Assembly (NCBI GenBank): GCA_034509425.1
Contig: JAVTVJ010000520.1
Location: 1,240,001-1,304,000, forward strand
Direction: 5' to 3'
DNA from: Eopsaltria australis
Lineage: Eukaryota > Chordata > Aves > Passeriformes > Petroicidae
Length of the DNA stretch: 64,000 nt
Shown here: positions 36,499 to 49,800 of the stretch, piece by piece
Position numbering within the stretch: the stretch's first letter is position 1
Layout: each line of letters opens with the position of its first letter
Made by a program: the position numbers and the translations under genes
Notes under the pieces: model-generated
Database searches by the model: none
The model's input: the letters and a program-made list of their open reading frames with translations, nothing else
What the model was told of the DNA's origin: nothing

Positions 36499-39400
36499 GG
36501 TAATCATCCTTAAACTCACATAGTTGTTAGTGAGCACCCTCAAGAACAAAATAATTAAACCAGGATTTTAATTTAATTTGTCTTACTGTGTTCACTCAAC
36601 CCACATGAGAAACCTGCCCAGAGCATCACGCCAGGGGCTTTGCTTGGGCACATCTGATATTCCAAGGGTTTTGTGTTGGTTTTTGCCTCAGGATTGATGG
36701 CCTGTGCTGTGCTGAACCAGGGGAAGGCTGATGGTGTGAGCTCCATGTCCCATATTTACATAAGCCAGGAAAGATTTGAGGTTGACCTTTCCTGATGTGT
36801 TTAGGAGCTGTGAAGCCACACAGTCACAGTTCTGGTTTTGGTTTCCATGTTGGCTCCAAAATTTACAGGGTCCTAAAGCAAAAGGTTCTTTATGTTCAAA
36901 AGCTGTGAAAAAGCTTATTAACACATGGAATTAATAGAAAACATTTTTGCCCCAAGCTGAGCTGAACGGAGCTATTTTTCCTCACAGGATTTGCTGAATT
37001 ACTCCTTGGCTCAGCAGGTTCAAAGGCACTGACAACTTTTTTTAGGAATACTTTAAAACAAGAACGTTCCTTAATTTTTTTAGCATTTCTTTAGCTTTAC
37101 CAGGTAAGACCTTTGTGTTCTCTAAATGGTCCATACTCCAAATGTTCTGAAAGATGCTCTGTAGGGTTTTCCCATCTCTCTGGCCTTGCTCACTTTCCTG
37201 GGGAGAGCTGAATGCTTCAGTTTGCCTGAAACCTTCCCCTTTGCCCAGTGCGCTGATGAGTCAGGGATGGGCTGTGGGTGCCCTGTGCCTCTTTTGGCTC
37301 TGGAGAACTTTGGAGAAGTTTTTTTTGGAGAAGTTTTGTGCCAAACCCCATCTTCCTCACAAAGAGAACCTGAACGGGGCCGAGTCAGGGTTGTCTGTGC
37401 TGCAGGATTGGTCTCATCTCTCATGGTGATTACTGTGTGCTCCTGGAGGATCCTTGTGATGACCAAATTAGCAGGAAACTCCAAAAGCCATAATCTGTAA
37501 TATATAATATATAATGTGCTGCTGCCATATGACAGGGCTGGGAGAGGAAATTAAATGAAAATGGGTCAGGAGTGGGAGGCCTGGGCTGAAACAATTCCCT
37601 GTGGTGCCAGGGTCCATTTAAGAGGCAAAACAGCAGCACATTACCAAGAGGGTGTAAGAAAGGTTGTTTTCATGGTCCAAACTGAGCAAACTGGCCTTTC
37701 CACCAGCCTCCTCCTCCTCAGCAGTGCCTGCATCTGTGTCCTCCCTCCCTGCTGGAATGCTTTTGCAGGCAGTGAAGTAGAACAGAGATTCTTAAAGGAG
37801 AGAGTTTTTTATCATTGGAAATAAAATTATAAATATATAGATTATCTCTTTGAAACAGACTGTTGAAACAAATTTGGGGTTTTTTTTGTAATTATGGTAC
37901 TGGAGTTGATTTATCTGGGTTTGAATCCCAACTGTTTCCTAAACTCCCCAAGTCCCTCTAGATCTTTATGTCACATCTGTTTTCAGTGAGATGCAGGTAA
38001 CTGTTTCCTTTGTAAATTTATCTGCTGAAATAGAAATTTGCAGGTAAAACATTTCAGCAGAGGGTCTAATACAATGAGGATTTGATGTTTGATGGCACAA
38101 CAAGGTATGGTGGGAACATAAACATAACCCTCTTGAGACAGAGACAGGTATTTGGACTGGATAAAAATGCTCCTTTTTTAAAAAAATATTTGCTGCATGC
38201 TGAGAGAAAAAAAATCTCTCTGGAAAAGCAACATCCCTGGAAGATCCAATCTGCTCAGGAATCTGGTCTGAATTTCATGTAGCTGCCAATGAGATCTTCA
38301 ACACATGGTGAAACTCTCATAACTCCTGGATAAAGGCACTTGGCATTTCAGCCACTGATGTTCTGAATCTCATCCAGTAAAAGAATCCATGGATCCACTT
38401 CGATCAGGTCTGTGACAGAGGAGAAGTTTGACTGGAAGACCTTGAATGTCCAGTGGGAAGAATGTGATTTACCTATAGCAGATGTTTAAGGATAAAGAAA
38501 TCCAAGATGCCATTGCAGAATGAGCTGAAAATTCTCTGTTGTGTGAGTTAAACAGAATCACAGAGAATATGTGGAATTTTGGGACAGAGGATGATGATGG
38601 ACCAGTTGTTTTTTGTTGGGTGCAAGTCAATCGGTCATGCCAAGGAAACACTGCCTCTGGGGAATTTTTTTAGTGAGTTTAATGCTCTGAACAGTGGAAA
38701 AACTCAAGAAGAATTCAAGGCACTTCTGCACAGCAGAGCTATTGTCAGGTGAGAAGCTGCAGCTTCCAGAAACATCTTGAGGTGCTGCAGAACTTCTTGG
38801 CTTGGAGCAATAAATTGATCTTTGTCTGAACTCATTTCACACCCCCAAAAAAAGCTGAATTGTCCCCATTTAACATTTTCTTTGGCTATAACCTTTGCTA
38901 CTAAAACAAAGCTATCCTGATGAGAAATCCCTCTGGATCTTTAGGATTTTAGCCTTTTCTCTGCTGAAAATAATCAAATTAGAAGCATCTGAAGGTGTCA
39001 GGATAAAAACATACAAAGGAACCATCCAGAAGTTCACTGCCACAATTTTTCCTGCCTTGGAAAGGTTCTGGGATGCTTTCAGCACCACAATCATGGGGAC
39101 AAAGCCTGGGTGGATGTTCAATGTCTGGAATTGTTATTGCTGTTTGTGATATCCTATTGGAAATGCTCAGGTGGCCACAGTGGGAATTCTTTTCTTTATA
39201 AAGGAGGTGAGGCAGGAAGAGCAAAGTGCTACCTTGTGGCTCAGTGTGGCCACATTCTGGGTGATGCCTGGGTCAGACTCTCTCTGCCAGCTCTGGATAA
39301 TGAAGGCTCCACATCCTGCACCTGGATGGGGAGAGCAGGGCCTCCATCAGTAATCTCAGGAGCATCGTACCACCCTCCCAAATAACATTTATTTTACTGC

Positions 39401-40539
39401 CTGACTTGAAAACATTTCCAGTGTTGGTGTTTTAATTCAGTAGCACCACCAGGAAAAACTTCCCTGGCTCACAGTGGCTCCTTGGATTCCTCATGCAAAG
39501 TTGGGAATTTAATGGACTCTGCTATAGGAAGGAATGCATTAACTACAGGTCAGCAAACTCTGGTTATTGGGTTGTTTCACACCGAGAGCTGTTATTACCC
39601 TGTTGCTTTTAAGGTGCCTGTTTAAAGGTAATTATTTAGTCTGTCCAAAGCCATGTGGAATTCCAGCACAGCCTCTGCTCCCTGGCGTTAATGATGCAGC
39701 ACAATCACAGCTCCATGTTCCCCTTGGTTTGCCCTTGGGACAGCTGACTCTTAGGGATTGAAGAGTTTCTCTTAATGTTCTTTTTCTTTTTCAGTTGTCC
39801 AGGATTGGCATGTGCTTTCCCTGGATTTGTCATTCATTCAAAATTAATTTTAAAAAGGGTTTTTTTTTGTTTCAATTCCCCTTTAGAATTGAAATTCCAG
39901 CGTGTTCTGTAACAAGCATAGAAACCCTGAGCCTGGGTCTATTTTTACTCTTTGACACAATCCTATGTATTTTCCCACGATGAGATTTGTAATCAGTGTG
40001 GGAATTTATACCAGAGTTGAGCCTGGAATTGTGTAAAATGTTTTTTTTCCTCTTAGGATGGAAAGGGAGAGGACATGTCAGGGTTTGGCCTTGTTTGACA
40101 GTGAGCTGGGAGGGGACTCCAGTACAGACAAGAATTGGCCTGGCACGACCCCTGATTCTTCTGAAGTGTCTCTGTGGGCCTGCAGGAATGAGGGTGTCCA
40201 AAGTTTTGGGAAGTCTTGATGCTTTGAGAAAGTTGCTCCTGTGTGACGTGTCCATTGCTCATCTTGAGCATCTGTGGTGGAATCAACAAGTGAATCCAAA
40301 TCATGCAACTTCCTCCCACTCACAGGTCATTGGAGGTGTCCTGGCCTTTCAGGCACCAGACTGTTCCTCATAAAACATTCCAAAGACTTGCAGGTACCTA
40401 AAAAGGAAAATGAGGAGGGAGGTATTTTCCACCCCATGGATGTGGTGTGTAATTACTGGAGGCAGATCCTGATTCTCTGTCTGCGTTGCTCATCCGTGCT
40501 GTGTCTAAGAATTCCTTGATATTCAAAGTGCCCCAACCA

Positions 40540-40830
40540 AGCCAGGTTTGCATAATGTGATTAAATTAGGAAATGATATTTCATGCCTGGCTATTACAGT
40601 GCGCACACACACACACACACTTTCATCCTGTGTCGGAGCGTCGCTTGCTCTGCTCTGATACCGTGCACCAGAGGATGTCTGCAAATGGAATTATTTCAGG
40701 ATAGTTATCCTAAATAACCCCATGTAGGGAAACCTGTATTGTAGCACAAAAGCACCTTACTCTCCTTTATCATAATCCATTTAAATGTGGATTATGCTGA
40801 TGCAGAACAGGGCGCTCCTACTTTGGAATA
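40540..40830. promoter_or_regulatory. Candidate conserved non-coding element with palindromic GATA-like site
   Basis: A block with TTTGCATAATGTGATTAAAT words, a CA microsatellite and the palindrome AGGATAGTTATCCT (40698-40711; perfect 6-bp arms around GT). No frame. Composition only. Confidence 0.22.
40603..40620. repeat. (CA)n microsatellite
   Basis: Nine uninterrupted CA dinucleotides. Confidence 0.9.
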
Positions 40831-42289
40831 ATTTTAAATAGGAAGAGTTTTTGTGCTTTTGGCTCACACCCTGCATTATCCAAACTGGCTTTGAAGTGTA
40901 AACAAGCCTCTGATGTGTCTGTAGTATTTCCATTTTGCTGCCTGCCTCCTCCTTGTTTCTTGGCTCTTCCTTTGGGAAGGTCCACAGCAAAACCAGACCT
41001 GCAGAGCCCGTCATTTAGGTCTTTGCTTTCACAAACCTCATACCAAGGGACGTTTCCAATCCAATTCCCAATTTAAATTCCTCCCTAAGCTTTGAAGGGA
41101 ATATTTAGATGCAAGTTTCTGACTCTGAGCCATCCCCACAGATTATATTAGGACATTAAATGTTTCCTTTCACACTTTCCTGAAACAGAGCTTTGTGTTT
41201 CAAGCCTCCTGTGGTCTCTTTTGGGACTGTTTGGGGTTTTCCTCTGTTACCATCAGCCTGTTCTGCACCTCCAGAGAAACCTGTGGGGTGCAGCTCTGAG
41301 AAGGGTCCAATGCAGGCAGTGCTGCCGTGGTTCAGTCCCATTCCAGCTGCTCAGCCTTTGGCTGTGAGGAGCAATGAATGTGCAGGGAAGACAGCAAGGA
41401 GGCTCCCTAAAATCACCCTCTTCCATTGTGTCAAAAGCCATTTTTACATCTGTTCCCATGAAAAGTCGCAGCTTCTTACCTGAGGCAGTTAAGCCTTACT
41501 TAAACCTGCTTCCTGACCATTTCATGGGTGTCCTGTCTTGTTTTGGTGTCAGCTTTCCCTGATTGTGTTCTTTTGCCCCACAGTTTTCCACACCTCTGTC
41601 ACATACAGCTCCTGTGCTTCCTCCTGCAGCTCCAGCCCTTGGTCCTGCTTCGGGTGGGAGCTGCTCCCACCTGAGTTCCCCATGGATTTACCAGCTGGAT
41701 TCTGCCAGATCTGTGAGTGCCATTCAGGACAGAGCAGCACAGGGCAAGCACATGGATGTCATGCACCATAATCTGGTTTTTTTTTTTTGTTAATCCTTTT
41801 CCTGACCATTCCCACCGTTTTCTTTCTAAGCTCTGGGAGTACGAGGTGCTGGTGCAGAGCTCGTGGTGACACCACAAACACAACTAATTTGGAGCTTCAT
41901 TGCCTGGAGATCAGTGGGGCTGTTTTATCTTCTGTTTCATCACTGATACCATGAGGTCCTTCTGCAGCTCTTCACAGACAGGTTTAGATTTGACTACCCT
42001 GAATAGTTCTGAAACATCAGCAAACTCAGTCATCTCCACTGGCGCCAGCTGGCTCCGCGCGAGGGCTGGGGACACCGGGCAGGAGCACCAGCTCCTGTCA
42101 TCCCCTGAGCTCTGTGTGTGGCATCACTCAACCCCCAGCCATGAAACTCGAGAATTCTGTCTTAAATCTATATAATTTTATATAATTTCCATATAATTAA
42201 ACTGTATAATCCCTTTTAAGATATAAGCACAGAGGCGAAGGATCCTTCTCACAAAGACGATGGAGGTGCTTTCTTCAAATAAAAAGAGG

Positions 42290-42295
42290 TTTATT
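42290..42295 (-). terminator. TFAP2E: TFAP2E distal poly(A) signal
   Basis: TTTATT on the + strand reads AATAAA on the - strand. About 20 nt further along the - strand the sequence becomes GT/T-rich (GTCTTTGTGAG), the expected downstream element. Additional hexamers at 42694-42699 and 42755-42760 could give shorter 3' UTRs. Confidence 0.6.
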
Positions 42296-42511
42296 AAGAG
42301 AATGAGAATGACATTGTAGTGTGGGTGTTGTACATCTATTGCAGCATTAAGAGAAACAACAGCAAGTACAAAATCCTGCAGAGCTTCTAGAGTCATCATC
42401 ATCACAGCCTAGCTTGTCCATGCTACAGTTTGGTGGATCCAAAACTTCATTCCCATTTCTAATGGCAGAAAATCCGAAGATTTTCATCTTTCAAAAGAAA
42501 AAAACCCAACC

Positions 42512-42549
42512 CAAAACAAACAAACAAACAAACAAACAAACAAAAAAAA
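42512..42549. repeat. (CAAA)n microsatellite
   Basis: About eight CAAA tetranucleotides ending in an A run, within the inferred TFAP2E 3' UTR, so TTTG in the mRNA. Confidence 0.9.
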
Positions 42550-43256
42550 GGCAAAACAAAAAACCCAACTCAGTTTGATATAAATAACTTGCACTGGACA
42601 TTTTAAAACTTTCAGATTTTAATTACACATAAATAAATATATACAGATTTAGAACAGTTCAGTTTGGCCTGGTTCAAGTTCTGCTCCTTGTGCTTTATTT
42701 ATTATTATTACTAATTTTAGAAACTTGTGTGCTGTTATCTGTAGGTTGTGGAGTTTTATTTAGTCCTGGGTTTTACTTCACCTGCCTTATCCCCAGCTGG
42801 GAGGGCAGCAGTCAGGAGGGCTCCCCTCGATCCTGCCCTGGTTGGTTGTTCCTCCCTTGTGCCGTGGCTTGGGGTTCCTCAGCCCACTGGAAAATCCACA
42901 GTGAGTCTCAGTTTGAAGCTGTAAACAAAGCCTGGACCTGCTTAAAATCCACACCAGTTCTGCCAGCAATTTTCCTTGGCCTGGCATCAGGGCTGGGCTG
43001 TGGGTGGGGAAATGGGAAGGTTTCCTGTGAGTTTGCCTCAAAACCAGAGGATAAATCCAGGCAGAGCCAGGGCTCCATCCCCCTGCCCTTGGCTGCTCCT
43101 GCTCTGGGTCTTGCACTGATGAGGCTTTTGCTCTTATCCTCTCAGTTTTTCAGTTGGAACAAATTCCTGGAGCACGTCAGGATTTCACTATGGGTTTTTT
43201 AAAAAGCAAAATAAAATCAAATTGCACATGACTTGGCTTCCTGCATCCACGTTACA

Positions 43257-43288
43257 AAAAAAAAAAAATAAAATAAAAAAAAAAAAAG
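43257..43288. repeat. A-rich tract
   Basis: Runs of A interrupted by AATAAAATAAA-type words. On the TFAP2E mRNA strand this is a T-rich tract, so the AATAAA on the + strand is not its signal. Confidence 0.85.
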
Positions 43289-43522
43289 GCAAAACCCCAA
43301 AGCCATCAGCCTGGCTTCTCTCAATCTCACTACGTTCATTAGCACTGTTTTCTTCTTAAATTCTTTAAGTCTTCTCAGTTTTCCTGTCTCTTCTTTGTCT
43401 GCTTCACGAGTTTCCTCACACGTACGAACTCAGCAGTTCAGAAAACAGTGCTCTGGGTCATCTGTCCCCCTGGAGCCACCGCTGGTGCCCGGGGGAAGCT
43501 CCCACCGGGGGAGGCAGCGCTG

Positions 43523-43811
43523 TTATTTCCGATGCTTCACCTCTTTGTCTGACGCTTTGGAGTCGCCGGTCGTGTGCCCGTTCCCTGTGCTGTTCATGAA
43601 TATTTTATCCAGCCCCTTGAGGGACTCCACCAGGTAGTTCTGGAAGGCGGTGAGGGCGGCGCAGATGGCCGGGCCCCCGAAGCCGTGGGTGATGAGGCTG
43701 AAATGAGTCAAACAGCTCTGCACTCCGGGCTCCAGGATGAGCGAGGGGCGGCTGTTCCCCAGCGGAGAGCGGTCCTGGGCTATCAGGTCAGCAAACTCCT
43801 TGCAAATTTGC
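43523..43811 (-). CDS. TFAP2E: TFAP2E terminal coding exon 7
   Basis: 289 nt including TAA (43523-43525). Acceptor CTCTTTCAG|G completes a Lys codon begun in exon 6, then [40 protein letters not shown], and the polar tail ending KEVKHRK. This is the C-terminal half of the helix-span-helix domain plus tail. Confidence 0.97.
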
Positions 43812-46800
43812 CTGAAAGAGAGAGGTTTGGTCACTATAATGCTCGTGGAGAGTCACAGAATCAGAGACGGTTTGGGTTGGAAGGGACCAACCCCTTCCTA
43901 GTCCAAGTTGCTCAGAGCTTCATCCAACCTGGCATTAAACACTTCCAGGGATGGGGCATCCACAATTTCTATGGGCGTATCTTGGGGTTCTTTTCCTGCT
44001 CCCTGCCCTAATAGCCACATCCCCACTGGGAGTTTTTGACTCCAGCCTGGGGAAAGCCCCTGAGTGCAGAATTGGAGCCATTTCTGCTGCTCCTGCTTTG
44101 AAAGGGCACATGAGGCAGCACCAAAATGCTCCCCAGGGATGGGTTACCCTCTCCCATGAAGGAGCAAACCCTTCAATCCCTGCAGGCCATTCCCCCTGCT
44201 GGACACCTTCCTGCAGGGTGGGCCCATCTATTCCCTGCCAAAGAGTAAAGTCTGGGGGCTAACGCTGCCCTCCCAGGCTGCAGATACCAAATGCACTGGT
44301 GGCTCGTTGCCCTCTGTACTCACTTGGTGGCCAGCAGCATGTTTTTCCTGGTGTGGAGCTCCGTGGGGTCAGAGTGCTGCCGGCACAGGTACTCGGCCGC
44401 CGCCTTGGCCGGGAACTCCGTCTCACAGACGTACCCAAAATCCCGAGCCAGGTGAATGGCTTCACCTGTGAGCAGGACAGAGAACATCAGCACTGTGCCA
44501 CCACCAGCGTGGCAGGGAGCTGGGAACTGGGAACTTCTGTAGTAGCTTCAGCCATAGAATCACAGAATCACTAATTTGGAAGAGACCTTTAAGATCATCG
44601 AGTCCAACCCATGCCCTAACACCTCAACTGAACGATGGCACCAAGTGCCACATCACTGCTGGGGCTCAGTTCAGGTGAGACTGGGGCCCTTCCCTGTCTC
44701 AGTGGCCACCCAAGAGCTCTCCCCACCTTCATCTCTTGCTGCTGGAACACCACTGAGTTTCTTACTCTCATCTGTAAGGCAATTAATATGTATGGGCCAA
44801 ATGAGCCCATGCCACCTCTGAACAGCAGCTGGATCCTTCCTTTACTGCCTTTTACAAGAGCATCAAGACAGTGCTGCCCTTGGAGCAGGGTGAGGTGTGA
44901 CTCTGGGCACCTGCTCCAAAAGGAAGAATAGTATTGGCATTTCTTACTTGGGAACATCCCCTGCTGCATCCCCATCTTTCCCTGCTTCTTCCTAGATTTT
45001 CTGCTTGGCCTCTCCAAATTGAGAAGAGATTGAAAGGGAGACTGGAGGGTCAAAGAGTGACCTCAGCCCTGTGACTGCTGGACAAGGCAGGGCAGGAGGA
45101 AGGGGCAGGAGGAAGGGGCTTCCATCCCCCACAGTGCCCGGGGGCCCTCGGGCTGGACGTGCAGGCGGAGTATCCATCACCCCGTGGAAATGCCCACCCA
45201 TTGATGGGATTGATCCATCTCCAGGCGTCCCCGTGGAAATAATCAGAGCTGATGGCAATTGATCATGCCCAACACCCGAAATCCCGGTCGGGCAGGCAGA
45301 GCTAATTTGCCTTGCCCCCCTGCTGCTCACACGTATTAGGCCATCCATCCTAACAGCATTAACCCAGATCCCATCCCAGCCTGCCTGGCTCCCAGAGCTC
45401 AGTCTGTGGACTCCTATTGCAGGGAAGTGTCTCTGCTTCCCACATAACAACAGTCCTTTCCACTTCATCTCCTCCTCCAAAGAAAGAGCAGATAAGGTAA
45501 ACATAAAGAATCAGAACTGCAGTTATTTGTGTGTTTAAAAAACAGTCAGAAAGGAACAACTGCTGGAAAAGAGTTACTGGAATAATAAAAAAGAGCTGGG
45601 TGACCTCATGGTCAGGGCCAGGGCTGGAGCCAGGATTTATTTCCTCCATGAGTGTTTGAGTGGCTGCACATTTTAATGTTTTTTTAAAGGCAATTTGGCT
45701 GCTGGATTAGAGAGGTGTCAGGGGGGACAGGGCACTCTGGCTTTGGGGTTAAAGCCACATTGAGCCAGATCCTGAGGAGGGGAGGCTGCAGGAGAGTGCA
45801 CAGAGGGCCATGGTGGGTAGGGAGGCAGCAAGAGCCTGGCTGAGGGCACACCTCCTTCCAAGAGCTTAGGGATGCTTCTGGAGTGGAAATACAGCCCTGC
45901 TGCTCCCCTGGGTCCAGGCTGGAGCTGCTCTCATGGAGCACTTGCCTAAGAGAGGGTGAGTGCTTGGTGTACGTGGTGAGGACACCCAAGGGAGCTGTTT
46001 CTATCTGGTGTTCCCTGGGCTCTCCAGGAACATCCTCCCCATCTGTATGAGTGGCTGTGGGTCAGTTTGAGACGAAATATTTCATTAGCACTCAAAACCC
46101 CATCCATTGGCTCTTTTAAATAATTAGACATAAGGAAAGCAGAGGGGAGAAAAAAAATTAAGCCAAGACAGCAAATGTTCAGGGAAGAGCATGTTTGGGG
46201 CAGAGAGGCAGAGAGCCAGTTTGTGTGCTGGGTGATGGCAGTGCAGCAGCACCTTCCTCTGGGTGGAACATCCCCAGGTTCCATCACAGTTACAAACAGG
46301 AGGAAATAATATCCATCAAACACACATGGCACCACTCCTTATTTACCCTGAGCTGGGAAGCAGGAACTAAAACATCAGCAGCCACTTGAAATCGAACTGT
46401 ACATTTCTTCCTTCTTTTCTTTCCCTCACTCTTTTCTTTCTTTTCTTTTCATGGAAATCAGCCTTTCATTCAGCACGAACCAACTGCCCTGGGTAACAAC
46501 CTCCGCCTAATGAAGCGGGTCATTTAATTTGCTGGCGACAATGGGGATGATTTTCTATTCAGGATCCGAAGGCAGCTGCCTGCACCGCGCCGGGCACGGA
46601 CACAATGGATTCCTGAGCTCAGAGGGAGGCAGAGCTGTCATTCCATTTGTTTGCATCCCCGTGTGCTTTTCTGCCAGGACGAAGAGGCAACATCATCGTT
46701 TCCATGGCTGAGAGAAGTAGGAGGGGAGGAAGTAACCGAGTTAGGCAGGGGCACCTCACATGTCTGGGCAGGGCTCTGCCTGCCAGGGCAGCACCTTTTC

Positions 46801-49800
46801 CATAGCTCTGAGGGCGGCTGCCGCACACCTGAGCTCCACCTGCAAAACCTTGGAGCAGTTTGACATCTCCTTGGTGTCTCACTCATTTCCTGGAGCAGGG
46901 AAGGACTTGGATATGGGGCATTTCCTTCGGAGTGAGGTCAGAAGCACCAGAGCTGTGTCCTAGGTGGGCACACGGGGCTGTAGAACACCTGTGAAATTCT
47001 TGGCAGCTTTATTCAGGTTATTTTTCTGTTTGGTCTCTGTGAGCCAACTATTTGAACCAACTCATAGAAATGAGGGATACCCTGAGTCCCAGCCAGAAGG
47101 ATGCTCACAGTCCCACTCAGCATCCATGGGGAGGCCTTTTCCATGGGCTACATCTGATCCAACAGTAATGGCTGAGTTTTGGAAAGCAGACATAGAATCA
47201 CAGAGTTCTAGAATGGTTTGGGTTGGAAGAGACCTTAAAGATCACTCAGTTCCAACCTCCTACCACAGGCAGGGCCACCATGCTTGGACATTTTCTTGGA
47301 CTTCTGCTGTCTTGGTTTCATTTGTGTTCTGCCCACTGCCTTCCCAAGGGTCTGTTCATTTTAAAGGGCACATTCTTGAATCAGTGTGGAGCCTTACACA
47401 GGGACACTGCCTTGCTCATTCAGTGGTGACCACTCCATATTTTAAGTGTTCTGGTTTGTGAAAAGCTGGAAATTAAGGGGATGGAAGTTTCAGCGCTGCA
47501 CCCTCCACAGGAGCAGGGAGAGACTCTTACCTTCCACGAGGGATGTGAGCAGGGTGACGTTGGCAGCTTTGCGCCTTCCTGCAGGCAGATTTAGTCCAAT
47601 TTTCTCTAACCTTTCCCTTAAACACCGACCCCCGTTTTTCGATTTGGCTCTGAAAAGAGAAAACAAAGAGGCAAAATAAATTTCCGTGTAATTCACCCTA
47701 AAATAACCATAATCCTAGTTTATGCTTTGAGGTTTGACAGGAAAGAAGAAAAGGCAATAAAAATACTATTCCTTAATGTACCACACATCAGAAATTTCTC
47801 ATCTCTTTTTATCTGAGAGGTAAGAGCTGGTGCTGAACACAGATCTTGGGGCTCTTGGGGCAGCTTACCTGCGGAGGACCCCGCCAAGGAGGGAGGCGTT
47901 GAGACACTCGGGGGGCGAGAGCCTCCTCTGCACCTCCCCGACCGTCACCTTGTACTTGGAGGTGGAGCTGAGGAGGGAGAGGCGGCCGGGCACGGAGCAG
48001 AAAACCTCGTTGGGATTCGTGACCCCTCCGATCAGGCCGTCTTTGTTCATGGACAGCGTGGAGATGGTGGTGCCGTTGGCCTTCGAGGGGATGGGCACTG
48101 GAGACAAGGAAGAGGGAGAGAAGAGGAGACCATGGCTGAGAGACCCAGACTCTCCAGGCAGCTCTCCAGCCTCCTCCAGACAGCAGCACGGCTGCTGGGA
48201 TGTCTCATTAGTTCCTTATTTTCCTCAGTGAGAGAAGCGAGGTGGGGTGATGAAACTAAGCTAAGTAAAGGTTAAAGGAAAGGAAGAAGCCTGGACACTG
48301 CGTTCCCACACGTCCCAGCCCTGCTGTAATTAAAGCCAAGGTTTGGGCTGGTCCTGGAAGGCTGAGGATTGTCCGCAGCATCGCTGGCTGGACCTGTGAC
48401 CAGCTGCCCTCCCTGTCCCCTCTGGGTGCTCCTGGAGGTGGGTGGCCGGGCCAAACGTGGCTGGTCCCGCTGGCCAGGATGCCATCCCATCTGGGATTGT
48501 GGGTTGTGGCTGCAGCCCAGCTCTGTGCCAGCACACACTGCATCCCAGCAGGCAGGATCAACCCCCCGAGCCAACACCTCCATTCCCTGCCCCAAACCCA
48601 GGAGCTGCAGGGCTGGCCCAGAGCTGTGCTTCCATTCTGTGCCCACGGGAACCAGGGGGAAGAGTTTCTTTGCCTTCAGCTCTGGGATTAGCCCCACAAC
48701 AAGCCGCAGCCCTAAACTTTCATCATCCCTGGCTTAAAGGAAGCTTGAGAACATGAAACCAAATTAATCCAGCACAGACTTCCCTTTGCTTAATGGGCAA
48801 AAGTCAATTAACACAAGGTTAGGTAGGCACTGGTGACTGCAGCATCACACCAGGGCAAAGGGGCTCAGTTTTCCCATTTGTCATTCCATAAAAACCTTCT
48901 CAGACGCAATGAAGGTTTATAAGTTAAAACTGTGACTGAGATTTGAGCCAAATCTCTTTGGCTTTTATGCTCTGAAATTAATAACCAATTTAATTCAGGG
49001 GGGGAAAAAAGCAGGTTTTTAAAGAATCCAAAGATCATTTTAGCCCTGGCATTCTTTGTGGTTCCTCAGGAATGACTCTCCCACTGTCAGATGGTTCCTG
49101 CAAGTAACCCAGCAGCGAATGCCGTGGTTTATAAAGGAAATACACAGGCCCAAAATGAAACAGAAGCCCCAGGATTAATCGGGACCTACGAGGGGGCGCT
49201 TACAATCTGCATATTGTAAATCCAGCTCAACGACTTGCTGGCATGGCAATAAAAATCAGCACATGCTACATAAAAATGACTCATGTTTTAAGACTAAGGG
49301 ATGAGTGGAAAGGAGCTGAAGAACATGGAGCTTCCTCCCAGCACGAAACTTGCACAAAGTCAGGGAGCAAAGGGCGGGATGCACCAGTGCCCTGCTGGAG
49401 CCAGCTGCGGTCGGTGTTTGCCATGACTGAGGTTGGTTCAGGGCAGAACAAACACAGGAACATCCCCATGAGACGTAGGAAACGAGGACTATTTCCAGGA
49501 AGGAGCAACTTCAAAGCCTTCTTCCACAGTCCCAGAACAGGTTAGGTTAGTCTCTAGGGGATCCCTTAAAATCAAAAAGTCAGAGCGTGGTTTGCAAATA
49601 TCCATGCAGCGCTGCCGAGGTGTGCGGCCCTGCAGGGTCCCAGTGACAGGGGAAGGCTGCAGAAACCCCAAACCAGACCCCCCTGGGGAGCAGGTGTTGC
49701 TTGGAGTATGGTGTGAAGAGCTGGTGCACTCTGTAATGTGGATTCTCTTTGGATACATCTGTGCATGCCTGCCATCATGCCGTGGCTGCGCTCAGGCCGC

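Larger units (their letters stand above)
30891..42269. other. Intergenic gap between PSMB2 and TFAP2E 3' ends
   Basis: No gene is recognised on either strand in these 11.4 kb. Contents: AT-rich unique sequence, a triplet microsatellite (34039), a poly(A) run (34675), a poly(T) run (36478), a CA repeat (40603), a possible SINE relic (35700-35825), a small GC hairpin (35142-35160) and candidate conserved blocks at about 32220-32420 and 40540-40830. I recognise no CR1 copy here. Confidence 0.7.
42270..43522 (-). other. TFAP2E: TFAP2E 3' UTR (inferred)
   Basis: About 1.25 kb between the stop codon and the distal AATAAA. On the - strand it holds a (TTTG)n repeat (42512-42549) and a long T-rich stretch (43257-43288). 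The extent is inferred from poly(A) signals only; no transcript evidence is available. Confidence 0.5.
44466..47530 (-). other. TFAP2E: TFAP2E intron 5
   Basis: A 3.1-kb intron with GTAAGA donor. It holds two CR1 fragments (44553, 47191), a pyrimidine tract (46404) and a candidate conserved block (46470-46610). No further exon is recognised. Confidence 0.9.

Noticed and set aside
42690..43202. Open frame of 170 codons (+) opposite the TFAP2E 3' UTR
   Set aside because: Hydrophobic low-complexity translation antisense to a UTR, with no family similarity or splice support.
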